From positions 81,306,852 to 81,370,851 of the forward strand of contig CM066736.1 in the NCBI GenBank assembly GCA_033961575.1: DNA of 64,000 nt, in the 5' to 3' direction. Below, piece after piece: positions 31,875 through 42,854 of the stretch. The notes beneath the pieces were generated by a model that saw nothing but the letters and a program-made list of their open reading frames with translations, was not told the origin of the DNA and searched no databases. The translations under genes and the position numbers were made by a program. This DNA is from Aselliscus stoliczkanus. Its lineage: Eukaryota; Chordata; Mammalia; Chiroptera; Hipposideridae. Position 1 is the stretch's first letter. Each line of letters opens with the position of its first letter.

Positions 31875-33235
31875 TAATTTTTTAATTAATCATAGGAAAA
31901 CCTTCTCTTGAAGCAAACACCCTCTTTGCTGATAGAAATATGTGTAGTATTGTTTTTACTTTTGTCATTGTTAACAGGAAACACAAACCAAATTTTAATT
32001 TTAGAGTACAGTTTCAGTAACAATGGCAAAATGACTAAGTCTCTTGTTTTTAAAAAATCTGTAATTCTAATTTTTCTAGTTATATCTTTTATTTTTATTT
32101 TTGTTTTTATTTGCAAATCACCTTAATTTTTTTTAAAAACACATTTGGTTTATTTAAATTAAAATGTTTGTAACATGATTAAAATTGATGAATATTGGCA
32201 TAATTTATGCTTTGTTTTATGCAAAATTGACTTCATTCTTGCCCATTAATATTTTTTTAAAAGAAATTCTTAAGATTATGTTAGAGACTATTTATGTCAT
32301 AAGTTTTGGCCCATTTGTGCCATATTGGTTTGAACTGCAGATTTTTATGACCCATTTAAAAAGATTGAGAGATTTATGTGTTTTTACATATATCAGATAT
32401 AGACATTTATAACAAAAGGCTGCCTTTTATTCCATAATATTTCATTTTTGCTCTAGGACAAATTATATTTTCCTGAAGCAATTCAGTTAATTTATTGATT
32501 AAATAATTCAGTGGACAGTACCCCATTTTAAGTTGAAACATAAGTTCAATCTTTACAGCTCTATTCAGAGTTAATGTATGATTGATAAATATGAATGCAT
32601 GGGGTCTATTTTTTTTTTTAAAGGATGTCCCTGTTGATGCTTCAGACTCTGGGACTAGATTCACAATCACATAGTACTCTTGTTACAATATCTTCATGGT
32701 TCATGAGATGAATAGCAGACAAACTGTCTCTATATTAAGCCATTCATTAATCATTGAGCCCCTACTGTACATAGATTATGAATATATTTTCTCTTATCTC
32801 AAAGAATTCCAAGATTGGAAGGGAAAGAAATGTCTGTAGATGAATAATTACAGTACAGCATGGCCAATACCAAAATTGAGGTTTGCAGGAATCCCAATGG
32901 AAGCATAGAGCAGGTGGTTCAGAAAAATCATTTTATAGCAGATGATGTTTATTATTAAGTTTATTATTAAGTGATACTTGAAATTTTCCAGTTGGGTAAA
33001 GTAGGAAAATGTGTCATAGACATGTGCAAAGATAAACAATCAGACCACATTCAAGAACCCATGAATAGTTAATATAGAAAATAGTCCCCAGTGATTTGTA
33101 GACCCCAAGAAAAGTGATGAGACTGTGAAGCTTAAATCACTGATAGATTAGGGTGTTTTTCTTGTCTGAATAATAAGTGTCAATATAAATAACCTGATCA
33201 AGAGAAGATTCAGTGTCTTATTCATCTTTGAAGCA
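31875..33235. other. Very AT-rich non-coding DNA
   Basis: No named repeat or gene. The several 60-90 codon open frames on both strands are the expected noise of AT-rich DNA with phenylalanine, isoleucine and lysine composition. Confidence 0.4.
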
Positions 33236-33239
33236 TCAT

Positions 33240-33283
33240 CCAGGACAACATCACTCATCCATCCGTCCATCCATCTATCCATC
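33240..33283. repeat. (ATCC)n short tandem repeat
   Basis: Imperfect ATCC units such as ATCCATCCGTCCATCCATCT, at the edge of an inverted L2. Confidence 0.85.
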
Positions 33284-33284
33284 C

Positions 33285-33965
33285 ATTTAAGAAGGATAAT
33301 TACAGTTACAGTACTGGGCCCTGGAAAACAAGGGTGAGTGAGACAGACAAGATCCGTGCTCATGCTCTCTAGTAGTAGACAGATACAGAGACTAAACAAT
33401 TAAAAAGATAGCTCATGAAGAAAACAATGCAGGGTAATGTGTTGGAGTGACTGGAGGTGAACTCCAGATTGAGCAGTCACTAAAAGCCTCTCTGAGCAGT
33501 TGACTTTTAAGCTACACTTGAATCACAAGCAAGGAAGGGCCAGCTATGTAAGGACAAATGGAGAGATCATTGCAGGTTGAGAGAACTAGAAGAGATTCCT
33601 GAGGGAGGAGCCCAACTCAGCATCTTCAAGAAACCCAGAAAAGGTCAGCTTGATGAGAGCAGAAATGCAGAGCCAGGACAAGGACAAGCCATGTATGTGG
33701 TCTATTGCTTTGTAGGCTGGGAGAACACATTTAAATATTATTAGTACAATGGGAAGCTAATGGAAGTTTAAGCAGGAAAGTAACAGGATGTGATGTATAT
33801 TCCAACAAAAACACGTCATAAAGAATAGACTGTAGTGGAACAATAAAGTCTTAGGAGGCTTTTGAGTAATGCTGAACAGCTTAGGTTAGTGACAGTGGAG
33901 AAGGTGGGAAGAGAGAAGATTTAGGGCATGTTTTGGACCCTGAGTAATAAGATTTGCTGTTATGT
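33285..33965 (-). mobile_element. L2 LINE fragment, ~680 bp
   Basis: This is a long inverted L2 3' region. Plus-strand landmarks in order: TACTGGGCCCTGGAAAACAA, AAGCCTCTCTGAGCAGTTGA (33484-33503), CTACACTTGAATCACAAGCA, ATGGAGAGATCATTGCAGGT, TTGCTTTGTAGGCTGGGAGA, CAATGGGAAGCTAATGGAAG, AAGCAGGAAAGTAACAGGAT and AGAATAGACTGTAGTGG. The best inverted L2 in the window and a guide for the more diverged copies. Confidence 0.75.
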
Positions 33966-34059
33966 TAGCTCTAAAACAGTGAGGAAATGAGAGGAAGCAG
34001 GGATGACTTTTTACAGATTTTCCTAAAGGGAGCAAAGGGCATTAGTACTCAACTTAATA

Positions 34060-34230
34060 ACAATAGTACCAAGTACTTAAATTAATGCCTTTCTGTGTCA
34101 GACACTGTTCTAAGCATTGTTACATATATTAACTCATTTAATTATTATGAAATCCTATGGCTTAATTAGTATTTTAACTGCCTTTTAACAGATGAGAAAA
34201 CTGAAATAGAGAGATGTCAGCTTGCTGGGT
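34060..34230 (-). mobile_element. MIR SINE fragment
   Basis: Clear inverted MIR 3' half: TTCTGTGTCAGACACTGTTC, TAAGCATTGTTACATATATT, AACTCATTTAATTATTATGA, TTTAACAGATGAGAAAACTG. Confidence 0.85.
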
Positions 34231-34254
34231 ACAGTTTCACTGTAAGAACTTTCA

Positions 34255-34550
34255 GTGACTAATTCCATCATCTCCATCTAGTTTTTGCTCAAATGTCACC
34301 TTCTCATTTGAAGCCCACTCTAAGTATTCACCATCGTAACACTAGAGCCCTCTTACACTCCCGGTTAACCCTGCTTTAACGTATATCAAATCATCTGCTT
34401 CCTGACATTGTCCATCTACCCGTATTAGACTATAAGCTACATGAGGGCAGGGGTTTTGTCAGTTTTTGTTCACTATTGTATTCCAAGCGCTTGGACGGTC
34501 CCTGGAACAAAGTGAACATTGAACAAGTGATTTCTGATTAAATAATGAAC
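34255..34550 (+). mobile_element. L2 LINE 3'-end fragment
   Basis: GCTCAAATGTCACCTTCTCA (34287-34306) and GAAGCCCACTCTAAGTATTC are L2 landmarks, followed by TAGACTATAAGCTACATGAG, GGCAGGGGTTTTGTCAGTTT and TTCACTATTGTATTCCAAGC of the L2 tail. This is the best plus-strand L2 3' end here. Confidence 0.85.
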
Positions 34551-34754
34551 AAATAGATAAGCGACTGAAGTGTACAGCTGGGGTTCAAAGTCTGGCGTCC
34601 TAACTCTAGGGTCTATACACTAACTCACTAGAGTATACCATAGTCCCTCTCAGAGGGGAGTGAAAAATCATTCTCACTCTCCGTGGGCAGAAGGCCTAGG
34701 TACTAGACTGACCCAGATCCAAGATTATAAATGGAAGAGATCCTTAACACCTTA

Positions 34755-35090
34755 ATGAGCCCTTACCTCTCCTGCCTCATCTCTTTCTCCTCAACTCCTT
34801 TCTGGTACTCTTTTCCCCTTCACCATTTTGCCTGACTAATCACAGTATGTCTTTTCAATTTCAACATAGATATCAGGTCTTCTGTAAAGGATGCCTTACT
34901 CAGCTGAGACTGAACTCGCTGCCACTTCCGTATTGCTTTGCTCATTGAACTCTGCTTTCCCCTTGTAATGTGCCAGACTGTATTGTAAGTGGTTACTGAA
35001 CTGCACTGTGTTTATCTGAGGGAGCTGCCCCCACTCCCTGACAGTGACTGGCACCGAGTAGGTGCTCAGATCTTGTGAAATTGAAGTGAA
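34755..35090 (+). mobile_element. L2 LINE 3'-end fragment
   Basis: A second plus-strand L2 end: CTCCTTTCTGGTACTCTTTT, TCTTCTGTAAAGGATGCCTT, CTTGTAATGTGCCAGACTGT, then TGACTGGCACCGAGTAGGTG and CTCAGATCTTGTGAAATTGA at the tail (L2 CTGGCACATAGTAGGCGCTC, AATAAATATTTGTTGAATGA). Confidence 0.65.
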
Positions 35091-35094
35091 TGAC

Positions 35095-36135
35095 TTCAGG
35101 AAGTCCCCCCAAATATAAAACTGTATGCAGATTGGGCCCTGGTCTATATTGAATTAATGCTGAACAGCCCAACTGCTTATGTGCTTTGACAGTCATTGTT
35201 ATCAATAGTTCAGTTTGAATAATATTATAATCAAGGGGAGTCTGTGTTCTCCTCACCCGATCCCATATCATTTAAAGAAGCTGAAAAAACAGAGTTCAAG
35301 TTCTAAAATCCTCTGAACCATGGAAAGCATATGTGGTGATTAAAATCCTTTTTTGATTGGCTGAAGCCACCATAATTGAAGCCAGTTAAATATGAACTTA
35401 AACATGTCTGAGTTGTGGTAATACAGTGAGGGCTGCATTTAGCACACACACAAATTTAAGCAATATGAACTATTTGGTGACGTAGCAAGAGTTTTTAGAA
35501 AGCAATTTATAGGCTGTAGATTGTAGGAAATAAGACCTTGAAAGAAGACCTAATCACATTTTTGTATTGATATTTTAGGAAAATTTGTAGTTGCAATATA
35601 TGACCACATAAACCCCACCAATGAACGAATCTGAAGTTTAAATCAAAATGACTTGTATTGGTCTATTCTAGTTTCTGATGATTCATTTTTTTCTGATATG
35701 TGGAAGAACAGCAATATAATCTCTTTTATGTAACTAGTTTAATTTTTCATAAGCAGCCCGAAGGTTAAAAAAGAAATGAACTTGAGAACATAATATGTGA
35801 TTGAATCATTGTGGAACAGGAACAGCAGAAGGTAATGAAGACTTAGGTAGGGGATGGATTTCACACTGTTCCTCCTACTTTCTTTTGCAGTCACATCAGT
35901 GAATCTGAGATTTCTGGTTAGAAAAATAAATAAGAATTTACAGGGCACCTTGGAGGAGGGTGTTTTGATGTGCCTAAGAAGCTCCAGAGGCAGTTGTTAC
36001 TCAATGTTGAAACAACTCCTTTCTATTGCTGAGGGAGGGGATGAGGAGGTGAGAAAACAAAAACAAAAAAGAGTGATGTGAGGACCTGACTAGTACTAGA
36101 GACATTTTTACAGATTAATTTTTCCCAATAAATCA
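35095..36135. other. Unique non-coding DNA
   Basis: No repeat or gene recognised across about 1 kb. Frames at 34993-35271, 35739-35948 and 35854-36081 have no motif, and they overlap on opposite strands. Confidence 0.35.
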
Positions 36136-36139
36136 TTCT

Positions 36140-36410
36140 ATTCTTTCATTCATTTATTCATTCAACAGTTTTCACATGCCCTTTTGGATCAGCCTCTCTA
36201 GAGGACACAAGTACTCAGGAAATAAATAAGATACAACACCTAGCCTCCAAGGATTTCATATTGTAGAGAGGGAAGCAAACAAGAAAACTAATCATTAAAA
36301 TGCATGATGATAATTGCCATGATAGAGATGGTGTGCATGCTGAGACTTGCCTGGCCTATATGGAATCCAGGAAGGAGTGCTGGAGGAGGCACTATCTTCG
36401 TGGAAAGTAG
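36140..36410 (-). mobile_element. L2 LINE 3' terminus
   Basis: TTCATTCATTTATTCATTCA (36148-36167) with ACAGTTTTCACATGCCC is the inverted L2 terminal ATGAATGAA and AATAAAT part. ACACCTAGCCTCCAAGGATT, TCATATTGTAGAGAGGGAAG and CAAACAAGAAAACTAATCAT continue the inverted L2. Confidence 0.75.
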
Positions 36411-36439
36411 TAGAAATCTTCTATGAAAAATAGGCGCAA

Positions 36440-36870
36440 GAAATAGCATTTATATATTATTAGCATACATGAAGAGCTTGGCACTCTCTCAGGTAGGATT
36501 AAGTTTGCCTGTAAGCAGCAGGAAAGCATCGAACAATAGTGCTTTAAGCAATAGAAGATGTTCATTTCTGTCTTAACATTCCAGGACTGGCACAATCCCC
36601 AGATATTTTAACTCACTTCTCTACTATCACTGGGAGCAGCCCTTATTCTCATAGTCCAAATTGGCTACTGTATATGGACAGCAGGAAAGAAAAGAAGGAA
36701 AATAGGGGGCAAACAGTGCACCCTAACTTCCTCTTAAAGATGATTCTGGGAAATCACCTCATGGTGTTCTCTCTTATATCTATCTGATATCTTATAATTC
36801 CCTCAAACCTAGTGACATCTAGCTGCACAGGAGTCTGGGATTTGTAGTGTATGTTCCTAGAGGTCATATG
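36440..36870. mobile_element. Ancient MER/LTR-type repeat, family unsure
   Basis: The layout of blocks CAATAGAAGATGTTCATTTC (36549-36568), TCACTGGGAGCAGCCCTTAT, GATTCTGGGAAATCACCTCA and GTCTGGGATTTGTAGTGTAT resembles a class of ancient repeats whose copies carry a TTTATTTCTC block and a GCTGGGAAATGTAGT end. The sequence at 40775-41190 seems related. I cannot name the family. Confidence 0.35.
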
Positions 36871-37079
36871 TCAGGTGAAAATTCTGTGATTGTGGAAGAA
36901 GAGATTGGATTTTGGAGGAAAACAATAGCTTTTGTTGTAAACGTGAAATAGTAAGATGTTTAAGAAATGGCAAGTATTTCCACATGTCCTAGATTAAGGT
37001 GCAGATGGTAGGGAGAGGGATGGGAGGGAGGATGTTCTGAGCTAAAGTTGGAGTCATAATTATGGGCCACATATGAAGA

Positions 37080-37290
37080 GTCTTCAGTGAGTCGATGATA
37101 GATATTTATTGTGTCCTTAAAAATATGCCAGTTATGATTTATGTGCACTTTCTAATTCAAACCCAAGGAGATACAATTATTTTCATTCCCATTTTAAAGG
37201 TAAGGTAACAGGCTTAAAGATTAAGTAATGTGCCTACAATTACACTGCCAGTGTCTAGCTGAGAGTTGGATTTGGGTTGGCCTGACTCCC
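37080..37290 (-). mobile_element. MIR SINE fragment
   Basis: Inverted MIR from 3' end to head: TTCCCATTTTAAAGGTAAGG, TAACAGGCTTAAAGATTAAG, TAATGTGCCTACAATTACAC, TGCCAGTGTCTAGCTGAGAG, TTGGATTTGGGTTGGCCTGA. Confidence 0.75.
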
Positions 37291-37394
37291 AAGTCACAGT
37301 CACAAAGAGATTGCCACATCCGGGAGCTCGAGCTTCCTGCTTTCTCCTGTGGCTCCACATCTCTTTCTGTGTTCTTTTTCTGAGTGGGTTCCCT

Positions 37395-37890
37395 GGATGC
37401 ATTTAGCAGATTTTGGCCTGGTCAGAAACAAAGTGCCTGAGAGAAAGGGAGCCGTAAACTAAGCTTTAGCAGCTCCCAATGTGAAATAGGAAAGGAGTCT
37501 GCAAATTAAGCCTTGGCATTTCACCTCACGTTTTCATTAAGTTTTAACTCTGTATATAAAAACGTTAATTATACGGTGCTTTCGTCCTATGTAAAAGGTC
37601 AACCAAGTTCTGCATTATGTAGGACGTTAAGGCAATTGTTGAAGTAGAAACACATTTGAACGGTTGATCAAGGTAAATCATAAGTGTTTCATGAAGCACT
37701 CTTGATAATAAGATTCAATTATTTCCAGTGAGAATGTCTAAGTCTGGTGAATGGACTGCCTTGCATACTGTAAGCAGAACTAATCTCACCAAGGACAAAC
37801 TGCGATACTCACCTTTGTATTTTATAGGTTTATTTTTAGCAATGTGTATTTTCTATGTGTGTCATTGTAAACATACATACTCGTTTTAGA
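37395..37890. other. Repeat-free block, candidate conserved non-coding element
   Basis: About 500 bp without any transposon I recognise, between a MIR and old L1-type sequence. It carries AT-rich motifs of the kind seen in developmental enhancers (for example AAACGTTAATTATACGG near 37560) and isolated CpGs that survive in otherwise CpG-poor DNA. There is no open frame. The call as conserved is inference only. Confidence 0.3.
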
Positions 37891-37894
37891 AAAA

Positions 37895-38190
37895 TTGCTG
37901 AACACAGAAGACTGTGAAGGAATAAATTAAGAAATTACTCAGAGAACTACCACCCAGAGAAACCTACTATTGCAATGCTAGTATATTTCCTTTTAATTTT
38001 TAAAACTATTTATGTTTATGCCTGTTTGTCATAGTTTGGAATCAACTATTACAATTTTATTTCTATGCTTTTAAAAGATTATATTAGAAATATCTTTCAT
38101 GTCATTAAAAATGTTAATTTAACTGATCACATGATACCACATTGTATAACACTATGGTCATTTAGTTAACCAATCTTTAATTGGAAACAT
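37895..38190 (+). mobile_element. Old L1M-type 3' fragment (tentative)
   Basis: ACTACCACCCAGAGAAACCT (37948-37967) and CTAGTATATTTCCTTTTAAT are like ancient L1M 3' sequences with CCACCCAGAGATAACCACTG and TGGTGTATTTCCTTCCAG. ATCACATGATACCACATTGT also fits. The identification is tentative. Confidence 0.4.
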
Positions 38191-38192
38191 TT

Positions 38193-38202
38193 TGTGTGTG
38201 TG

Positions 38203-38248
<46 letters not shown>
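38193..38248. repeat. (TG)n microsatellite
   Basis: About 28 TG units with one CG step. Confidence 0.95.
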
Positions 38249-38250
<2 letters not shown>

Positions 38251-38254
38251 CATG

Positions 38255-38515
38255 CACACACAAATGCATATGTGTGTATATGGCTAAGATACCTGTAAAG
38301 AAAAACAATTTGGGTTACAGTGGTACCTGATTTGGGTAGACAAACAAAGTCTGATTCCATATAATTTTAGAGAGCTTTGCTTTTTACTGCCCTTATCCTC
38401 CTAAGGTTGAGTATGTCTTTTTCTCAAGTCCATACCTCCTGCCCAAGTTTGAAATCCATTTATTATGATGGAGCTTTTTGTTACAAGGGTTGCATAGGCA
38501 GGATTCAAACAACAG
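38255..38515. other. Non-coding DNA
   Basis: ACAGTGGTACCTGATTTGGG (38317-38336) is faintly like the end of a Tigger-type DNA transposon, but no partner end was found. Otherwise nothing is recognised. Confidence 0.3.
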
Positions 38516-38519
38516 TGAT

Positions 38520-39075
38520 GTGATTCATTGTCTTGAAGATATATCTGCACCCCATGTTCATTGAAGCATTATTCACATTGGTGAAAATTTGGAAATAACC
38601 TAAATGTCTGTCAACAGATGAATGGATAAAGAAACTTATACACACACATGCACACTATATATTGAGGGTGCCAAAAAATGTATGCACATTTTAAAATACC
38701 ATATGTATATATGTAATCACATGTATATATCACATATTTATATAAATGTATATAATGTATATTATAAAATGGAATATTATTCAGCCATAAAAAGAAGGAA
38801 ATCCTGCCATTTGAAACACTATGGATGAAACTTGATGGCATTATGCTAAGTGACATATGTCAAATACTATATGATATCACTTACATGTGGAACCTAAAAA
38901 AAGTCCAACTCATAGAAACAGAATTGTGGTTACCAGGGGCTAGGGAATAAAGATATTCGGGAGATGTTAGTCAAGCGTTTCAGTTTAAGATGACTAAGTT
39001 TTTTGGATGCAATGTACAGCATGGTGACTATAGTTAATAATACTGTGTTGTATATTTGAAAATTCCTAAAAGGGT
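38520..39075 (+). mobile_element. L1 ORF2 end and 3' UTR, with an inserted mariner end
   Basis: Plus-strand L1 3' region: CACCCCATGTTCATTGAAGC, TGTCTGTCAACAGATGAATG, GAATATTATTCAGCCATAAA (38772-38791; MEYYSAIK in translation, the ORF2 C-terminal hallmark), ACTTACATGTGGAACCTAAA, GGTTACCAGGGGCTAGGGAA. At 38664-38700 a mariner terminus (TTGAGGGTGCCAAAAAATGT) and an AT-rich stretch interrupt it. Confidence 0.8.
38664..38700. mobile_element. Mariner terminal fragment
   Basis: TTGAGGGTGCCAAAAAATGT followed by ATGCACATTTTAAAATACC matches the outer end of the 230 bp mariner family at 5.65 and 49.4 kb (GGGGGTGCCAAAAAAATGTA, CACATTTTAAG). The other end is not visible. Confidence 0.55.
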
Positions 39076-39224
39076 TTCTCTTAAATGTCCTCACCACTCA
39101 CATAAAATGGTAACCTCCCAAAAATAGTAATATGGAACCAGAGGCCATGCCCTTGATCACTCATCAACATATAATCTACCTTCCTTCTGTTTGATTCAAA
39201 AATAGTGTAATTTGTTGTTCCCAA

Positions 39225-39570
39225 ATGTGCTTGTATTTTTACATCCCCATGCGTTTGTTCATGTCCTCTGCCATGTCCATATGGTACTGCTGATCTTTCA
39301 AAGTCGAATCCAATAACGCCTTCCTTTAGCTTTACCTCATCTACTCCTCTCCTTTTCCCCACCCCAGCTGCAGCAGAATAACTTGTTCTCTCTACTTTGT
39401 ACCTTCACCACTTAATTATTACCTCTGCTATTTTTCAAAACATTTTTATTTTTTAATCTATGGGGTACTCTCCCCACTGGAATGGAAGATTCTGAGGGCA
39501 GAGGTCTGAGCCCACTGTCACTCTTTTAATTTCTGTGCTTGGCACCTAACTTGTCATATCACACACTTCA
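39225..39570 (+). mobile_element. L2 LINE 3'-end fragment
   Basis: CTTTCAAAGTCGAATCCAAT, GCCTTCCTTTAGCTTTACCT, TACTTTGTACCTTCACCACT, GGAATGGAAGATTCTGAGGG and CAGAGGTCTGAGCCCACTGT, then TTCTGTGCTTGGCACCTAAC follow the L2 3' order (AGACTGTAAGCTCCTTGAGG, GCAGGGATCGTGTCTG, CAGTGCCTGGCACA). Confidence 0.7.
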
Positions 39571-39574
39571 CTTG

Positions 39575-40235
39575 TGTTGAGTACTTAGAAACAGCAACTG
39601 GGCCTCACTTTTCTCATCTCTAAAGTGGGTCTTTATAGTCTATAATGCCAGTCTTTATAGTCTTTATAGAAATGTTTTAGGGATATGTAATGTGGTGGTT
39701 TTATATTAAGGTGGGGATTCTCAATAGAGGTGGAAAAGTCATCCTTGCTTGCAAGGTTCCTACAAGCCTGTGACTTGAAAAACTCTTCTCTTTTCTCCCA
39801 AATATATGACTAATATTATTCTGTAGAGTTCCTTTTATAACTACAGGGTTCAGGAGGATATTATAAGGGTAGAAATATGTCACCACAGTAATATAGATGA
39901 AATATAAAAGATTAGAACATTACAAGTACATTCTGATTCATTAATTTTATTTTCAAATGTGACAACTCTCTTTTTCAGAGATTTCTATCAATAAAATCCT
40001 TATTCATACTTGCTCAGTGGGATTTAGGGAAAGCTAATGAAATATATTTGTAAATCTCCTTGAAGATGATTAACAGTTTCTACTTTTAATGATTCATATG
40101 GTAATTTCATAACACTTTCTGATATAAAAAATGCTGTGCCTGAGAGAGAAACAGATTTAAAAAGAAGTGTGAACCTCCTTAGGCCACAAAATGTGATCCC
40201 TACATATTAAACATGTTTTAATTTCTCTCATTTTA
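39575..40235. other. AT-rich non-coding DNA
   Basis: A short MIR-like trace may be present at 39590-39640 (GGGCCTCACTTTTCTCATCT, CTAAAGTGGG). The rest is unrecognised. Confidence 0.35.
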
Positions 40236-40239
40236 AAAT

Positions 40240-40770
40240 AAATAAGGGAAATGCAAATCAACATTTATTGAATGTCTGCATTGTAGCAGGTATCACCGGG
40301 AAAAGAGCAGCAAATCTGACCTTGGGTCTGCCCTCAGGAAGTTAAAACAGTAGGCTTTTGGTATCTTGTGCTAAGTGTATTCCTAGAAGGAAACACAGAG
40401 GCAGGAAGAATATAGGGAAGGCACTTCATATCTCTGTTTGGATCAAGTGGTACAGGGTCCACCTTCTTGAAGGAAAAGTGACTTGAGATGGATTTTGCAG
40501 GAAAACATGTGAAACAATAGGATTATAGAAAGCAAGGCACACATGGTAGTGTTTGTAACTTGAACTTTTTGAGAGCTAGAAGCAGTCTGCAGTTGCTGGA
40601 TGTTACAGTGCAAGCATGTGGGAATAACAGGCAATGAGGCTGGGGAAGGGCTCTCAGGAATCAGGGCAGAGAACTTTAAAATATCACGCTATGGAATTTG
40701 AGCATTATACCATAGGTGAAGTGTTTTAAGGAGGGAGTAGCTTCAACAGCTCTATAGTCTATAAAGCTTT
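40240..40770 (-). mobile_element. L2 LINE 3'-half fragment
   Basis: Inverted L2: CAACATTTATTGAATGTCTG (40259-40278), CTGCCCTCAGGAAGTTAAAA, GAAAAGTGACTTGAGATGGA, AGAACTTTAAAATATCACGC and GTTTTAAGGAGGGAGTAGC are degraded forms of the landmarks also seen at 33.3-33.96 kb. Confidence 0.65.
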
Positions 40771-40774
40771 TCTA

Positions 40775-41190
40775 GTAAGCTTAGGCTAAGTTATACTGGG
40801 ATAAAAAGTAACCTCAGAATCGGAATGACTTAGTATTTCAAAATGTATTTCTTGCTTAGATCCTGTGTTTATTATGGATCATGGGCAGCCCCGTGCTCTG
40901 CCATCCTTTGTCAGAGACCCAAGTTGACCTAGCAGCCTCTGTCTGGGGCACTGGTAGTTTGGTGGCGGAGGGGCAAATAGAAAAGGGACACCAAAAACTG
41001 TGAGTTTGAAGACAAAGCTTGTTCTGGAAATGACATTTGTTACTTTAACTTACATTTTATTGGCCAAAGCAAATGACATGGTCACTCTTATGTACATGTG
41101 GATGATCCTTCTTCAAGGGAAATAAACACAGGGAGGGGCAGCAAATATTTTGAGCATTAATTCAGTCCACTACAGAAAATCACATTTGTG
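40775..41190. mobile_element. Ancient MER/LTR-type repeat, family unsure
   Basis: CTAAGTTATACTGGGATAAA, GTATTTCAAAATGTATTTCT, TGTCAGAGACCCAAGTTGAC, GACATTTGTTACTTTAACTT, ATTTTATTGGCCAAAGCAAA and CACATGTGGATGATCC-like blocks resemble a family whose copies contain CAGGGACCCAGGCTGAC and CATTGGCCAAAGCAAGTCACATGG. It is similar in layout to 36440-36870. I do not recall the family name with confidence. Confidence 0.45.
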
Positions 41191-41394
41191 AGGATTCTAG
41201 GTACGAAGACACCCCACTAGTAAATAATTAGGAAATTGACTAGAATAAATTATAGACAAGTCTGAAATAACAATACATTATAAATTATAGTTTTGATATT
41301 TTCAAGTATCTCCAGAAGCAGAAAACAAGCAAACATATATGACATGACTAGATTTGCTTGATGAGAAACAATAATTTGTAAGAATTATCATATT

Positions 41395-41610
41395 ATTACT
41401 GCTGATAATCATAACTTAGCCTGTGCTGAGGCTGAGCATCTTCTCATTTACAATGCAGTACATTCTCCAATTTATTTTTCGCAGCCAACCCATGAGACAC
41501 AAAGAGTCAGTAACATTACCTCCTTTTACAAAGCAGGAAGTTGATGCTCAGTTAAGCCCTCTAAGTTATCCGGGTTACAGTTACTAAATGACAGATCTGA
41601 ACTCAAACAT
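41395..41610 (-). mobile_element. MIR SINE fragment
   Basis: Inverted MIR: AGCCAACCCATGAGACACAA, CCTCCTTTTACAAAGCAGGA, AGTTGATGCTCAGTTAAGCC, GGTTACAGTTACTAAATGAC, AGATCTGAACTCAAACAT. Confidence 0.7.
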
Positions 41611-41869
41611 AGGGGGCTCTGTCCTGAACATTACTATTATAGCTAAGTGGCCAAAATAAACTTTCACCTAGCGAATTTCATCAGTGCTCTGACAAAATTA
41701 CCCATACGGTAACTGCTTAACAGCTCTTTTCCTTGTATAATTTAAAGGTAACCATCAGCTTTTCTTAATCCTGCTTATCACAAATCCCCAAACCGTGAGA
41801 TCTGACTTAATGATTTTAGGCAGTAGTATGAAAATGGGAGCCTGTATTATTTTAACTGCATAATATTTT

Positions 41870-42114
41870 TTTTTTCCAAAAAGCGTTTTATTTTCTGTTC
41901 CCTAGCTTCTTTTTTTCTTTTTCTTTTTCTTTTTTTTTTTTTTTTTTCATTGAGGAATAGTGTGTTTTTTCCAGAACCCATCAGCTCCAAGTCAAGTATT
42001 TGTTTCAATCTAGTTGTGGAGGGCATATCTCAGTGGCCCAAGTGGGGATCAAACTGGCAACCTTGGTGTTATGAGCCTGCACTCTAACCAACTGAGCCAA
42101 CCGGCTACCCCAAG
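41870..42114 (-). mobile_element. VES-type tRNA-derived SINE
   Basis: On the minus strand the head reads GGGGTAGCCGGTTGGCTCAG, TTGGTTAGAGTGCAGGCTCA (A box) and GCCAGTTTGATCCCCACTTG (B box, canonical GGTTCGANNCC). The 3' body reads CCTCCACAACTAGATTGAAA and GCTGATGGGTTCTGGAAAAA. The poly(A) tail is the T run at 41910-41948. The flanks share TGCATAATATTTT (41857-41869) and TGCATGATATTTT (42115-42127), a 13 bp duplication with one mismatch. Confidence 0.88.
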
Positions 42115-42649
42115 TGCATGATATTTTAAGATAAGCTATGATATTATTTTTACCAACCAATTAAGTTTTCTAAAATGTATTCATCATAAAATAATTCAGC
42201 CAATCCCTGTCTCTATGTTTTTATAGGTTGTATTCGAAAATACTAACTTCTCTCAACGGGAATCAGCACTTTGTCAGAATTCTGGTCCATGCTCTTTGTC
42301 AGAAAATATTCTTTCCAAATGAACGTTCTCAGAACCCAGTTCTCTAACAAAAGATATCTGCAAAGGTTGCTATTCCTTTGCAGAGATTCATTCTAAATAG
42401 GTCAAAGGAGAAAATCAGTTATACTTGCTCTTTCTAAGAAACCATACAGACCCTGAGTCCTCACTTTCTGACATCTGAATAAAAAAGAAGCACAATAAGG
42501 GAAGGCAGCATGATGTAGAAGAGAAGGCAGTGTTCAAGAGACCAGAGGTAGGCCTGTAAATTCTGGATCTACCCAAGTTACTGTTTGACGATATGCCAGT
42601 CAGGCACCCTGGGTTGTAGCAACCCTGTGTTTAAAGGAAGGGTCAGAGA

Positions 42650-42760
42650 GGGCCGGCCTAGTGGTGCGGTAGTTAAGCGCTGGCCTGGGAAGCCAGCGGC
42701 CCCGGTTCGGGTCCTACATATGAGGGACAGTGACACTGCCCTCAAAAAAAAAAAAAAAAA
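42650..42760 (+). mobile_element. Rhin-1-like short SINE with poly(A) tail
   Basis: The plus-strand copy shows the full form: GGCCGGCCTAGTGGTGCGGT head, GTTAAGCGCTGGCCTGGGAA, GGTTCGGGTCC B box, CATATGAGGGACAGTGACAC, then CTGCCCTC and a 17 bp A run. Target duplication: GAAGGGTCAGAGA (42637-42649) and GAAGTGTCAGAGA (42761-42773). The 124-codon frame at 42585-42959 runs straight through this SINE and is spurious. Confidence 0.92.
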
Positions 42761-42854
42761 GAAGTGTCAGAGAAATGATTCCAGATTGCTCTTACAGTTT
42801 AACAGAACAGAATATATGAATGCTGTTACTTTAACCAAGCAGCATATATTATTA

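Noticed and set aside
42650..42722. tRNA gene
   Set aside because: The tRNA-like A and B boxes belong to a SINE with a poly(A) tail and target duplications. The 3' half does not form a tRNA acceptor.
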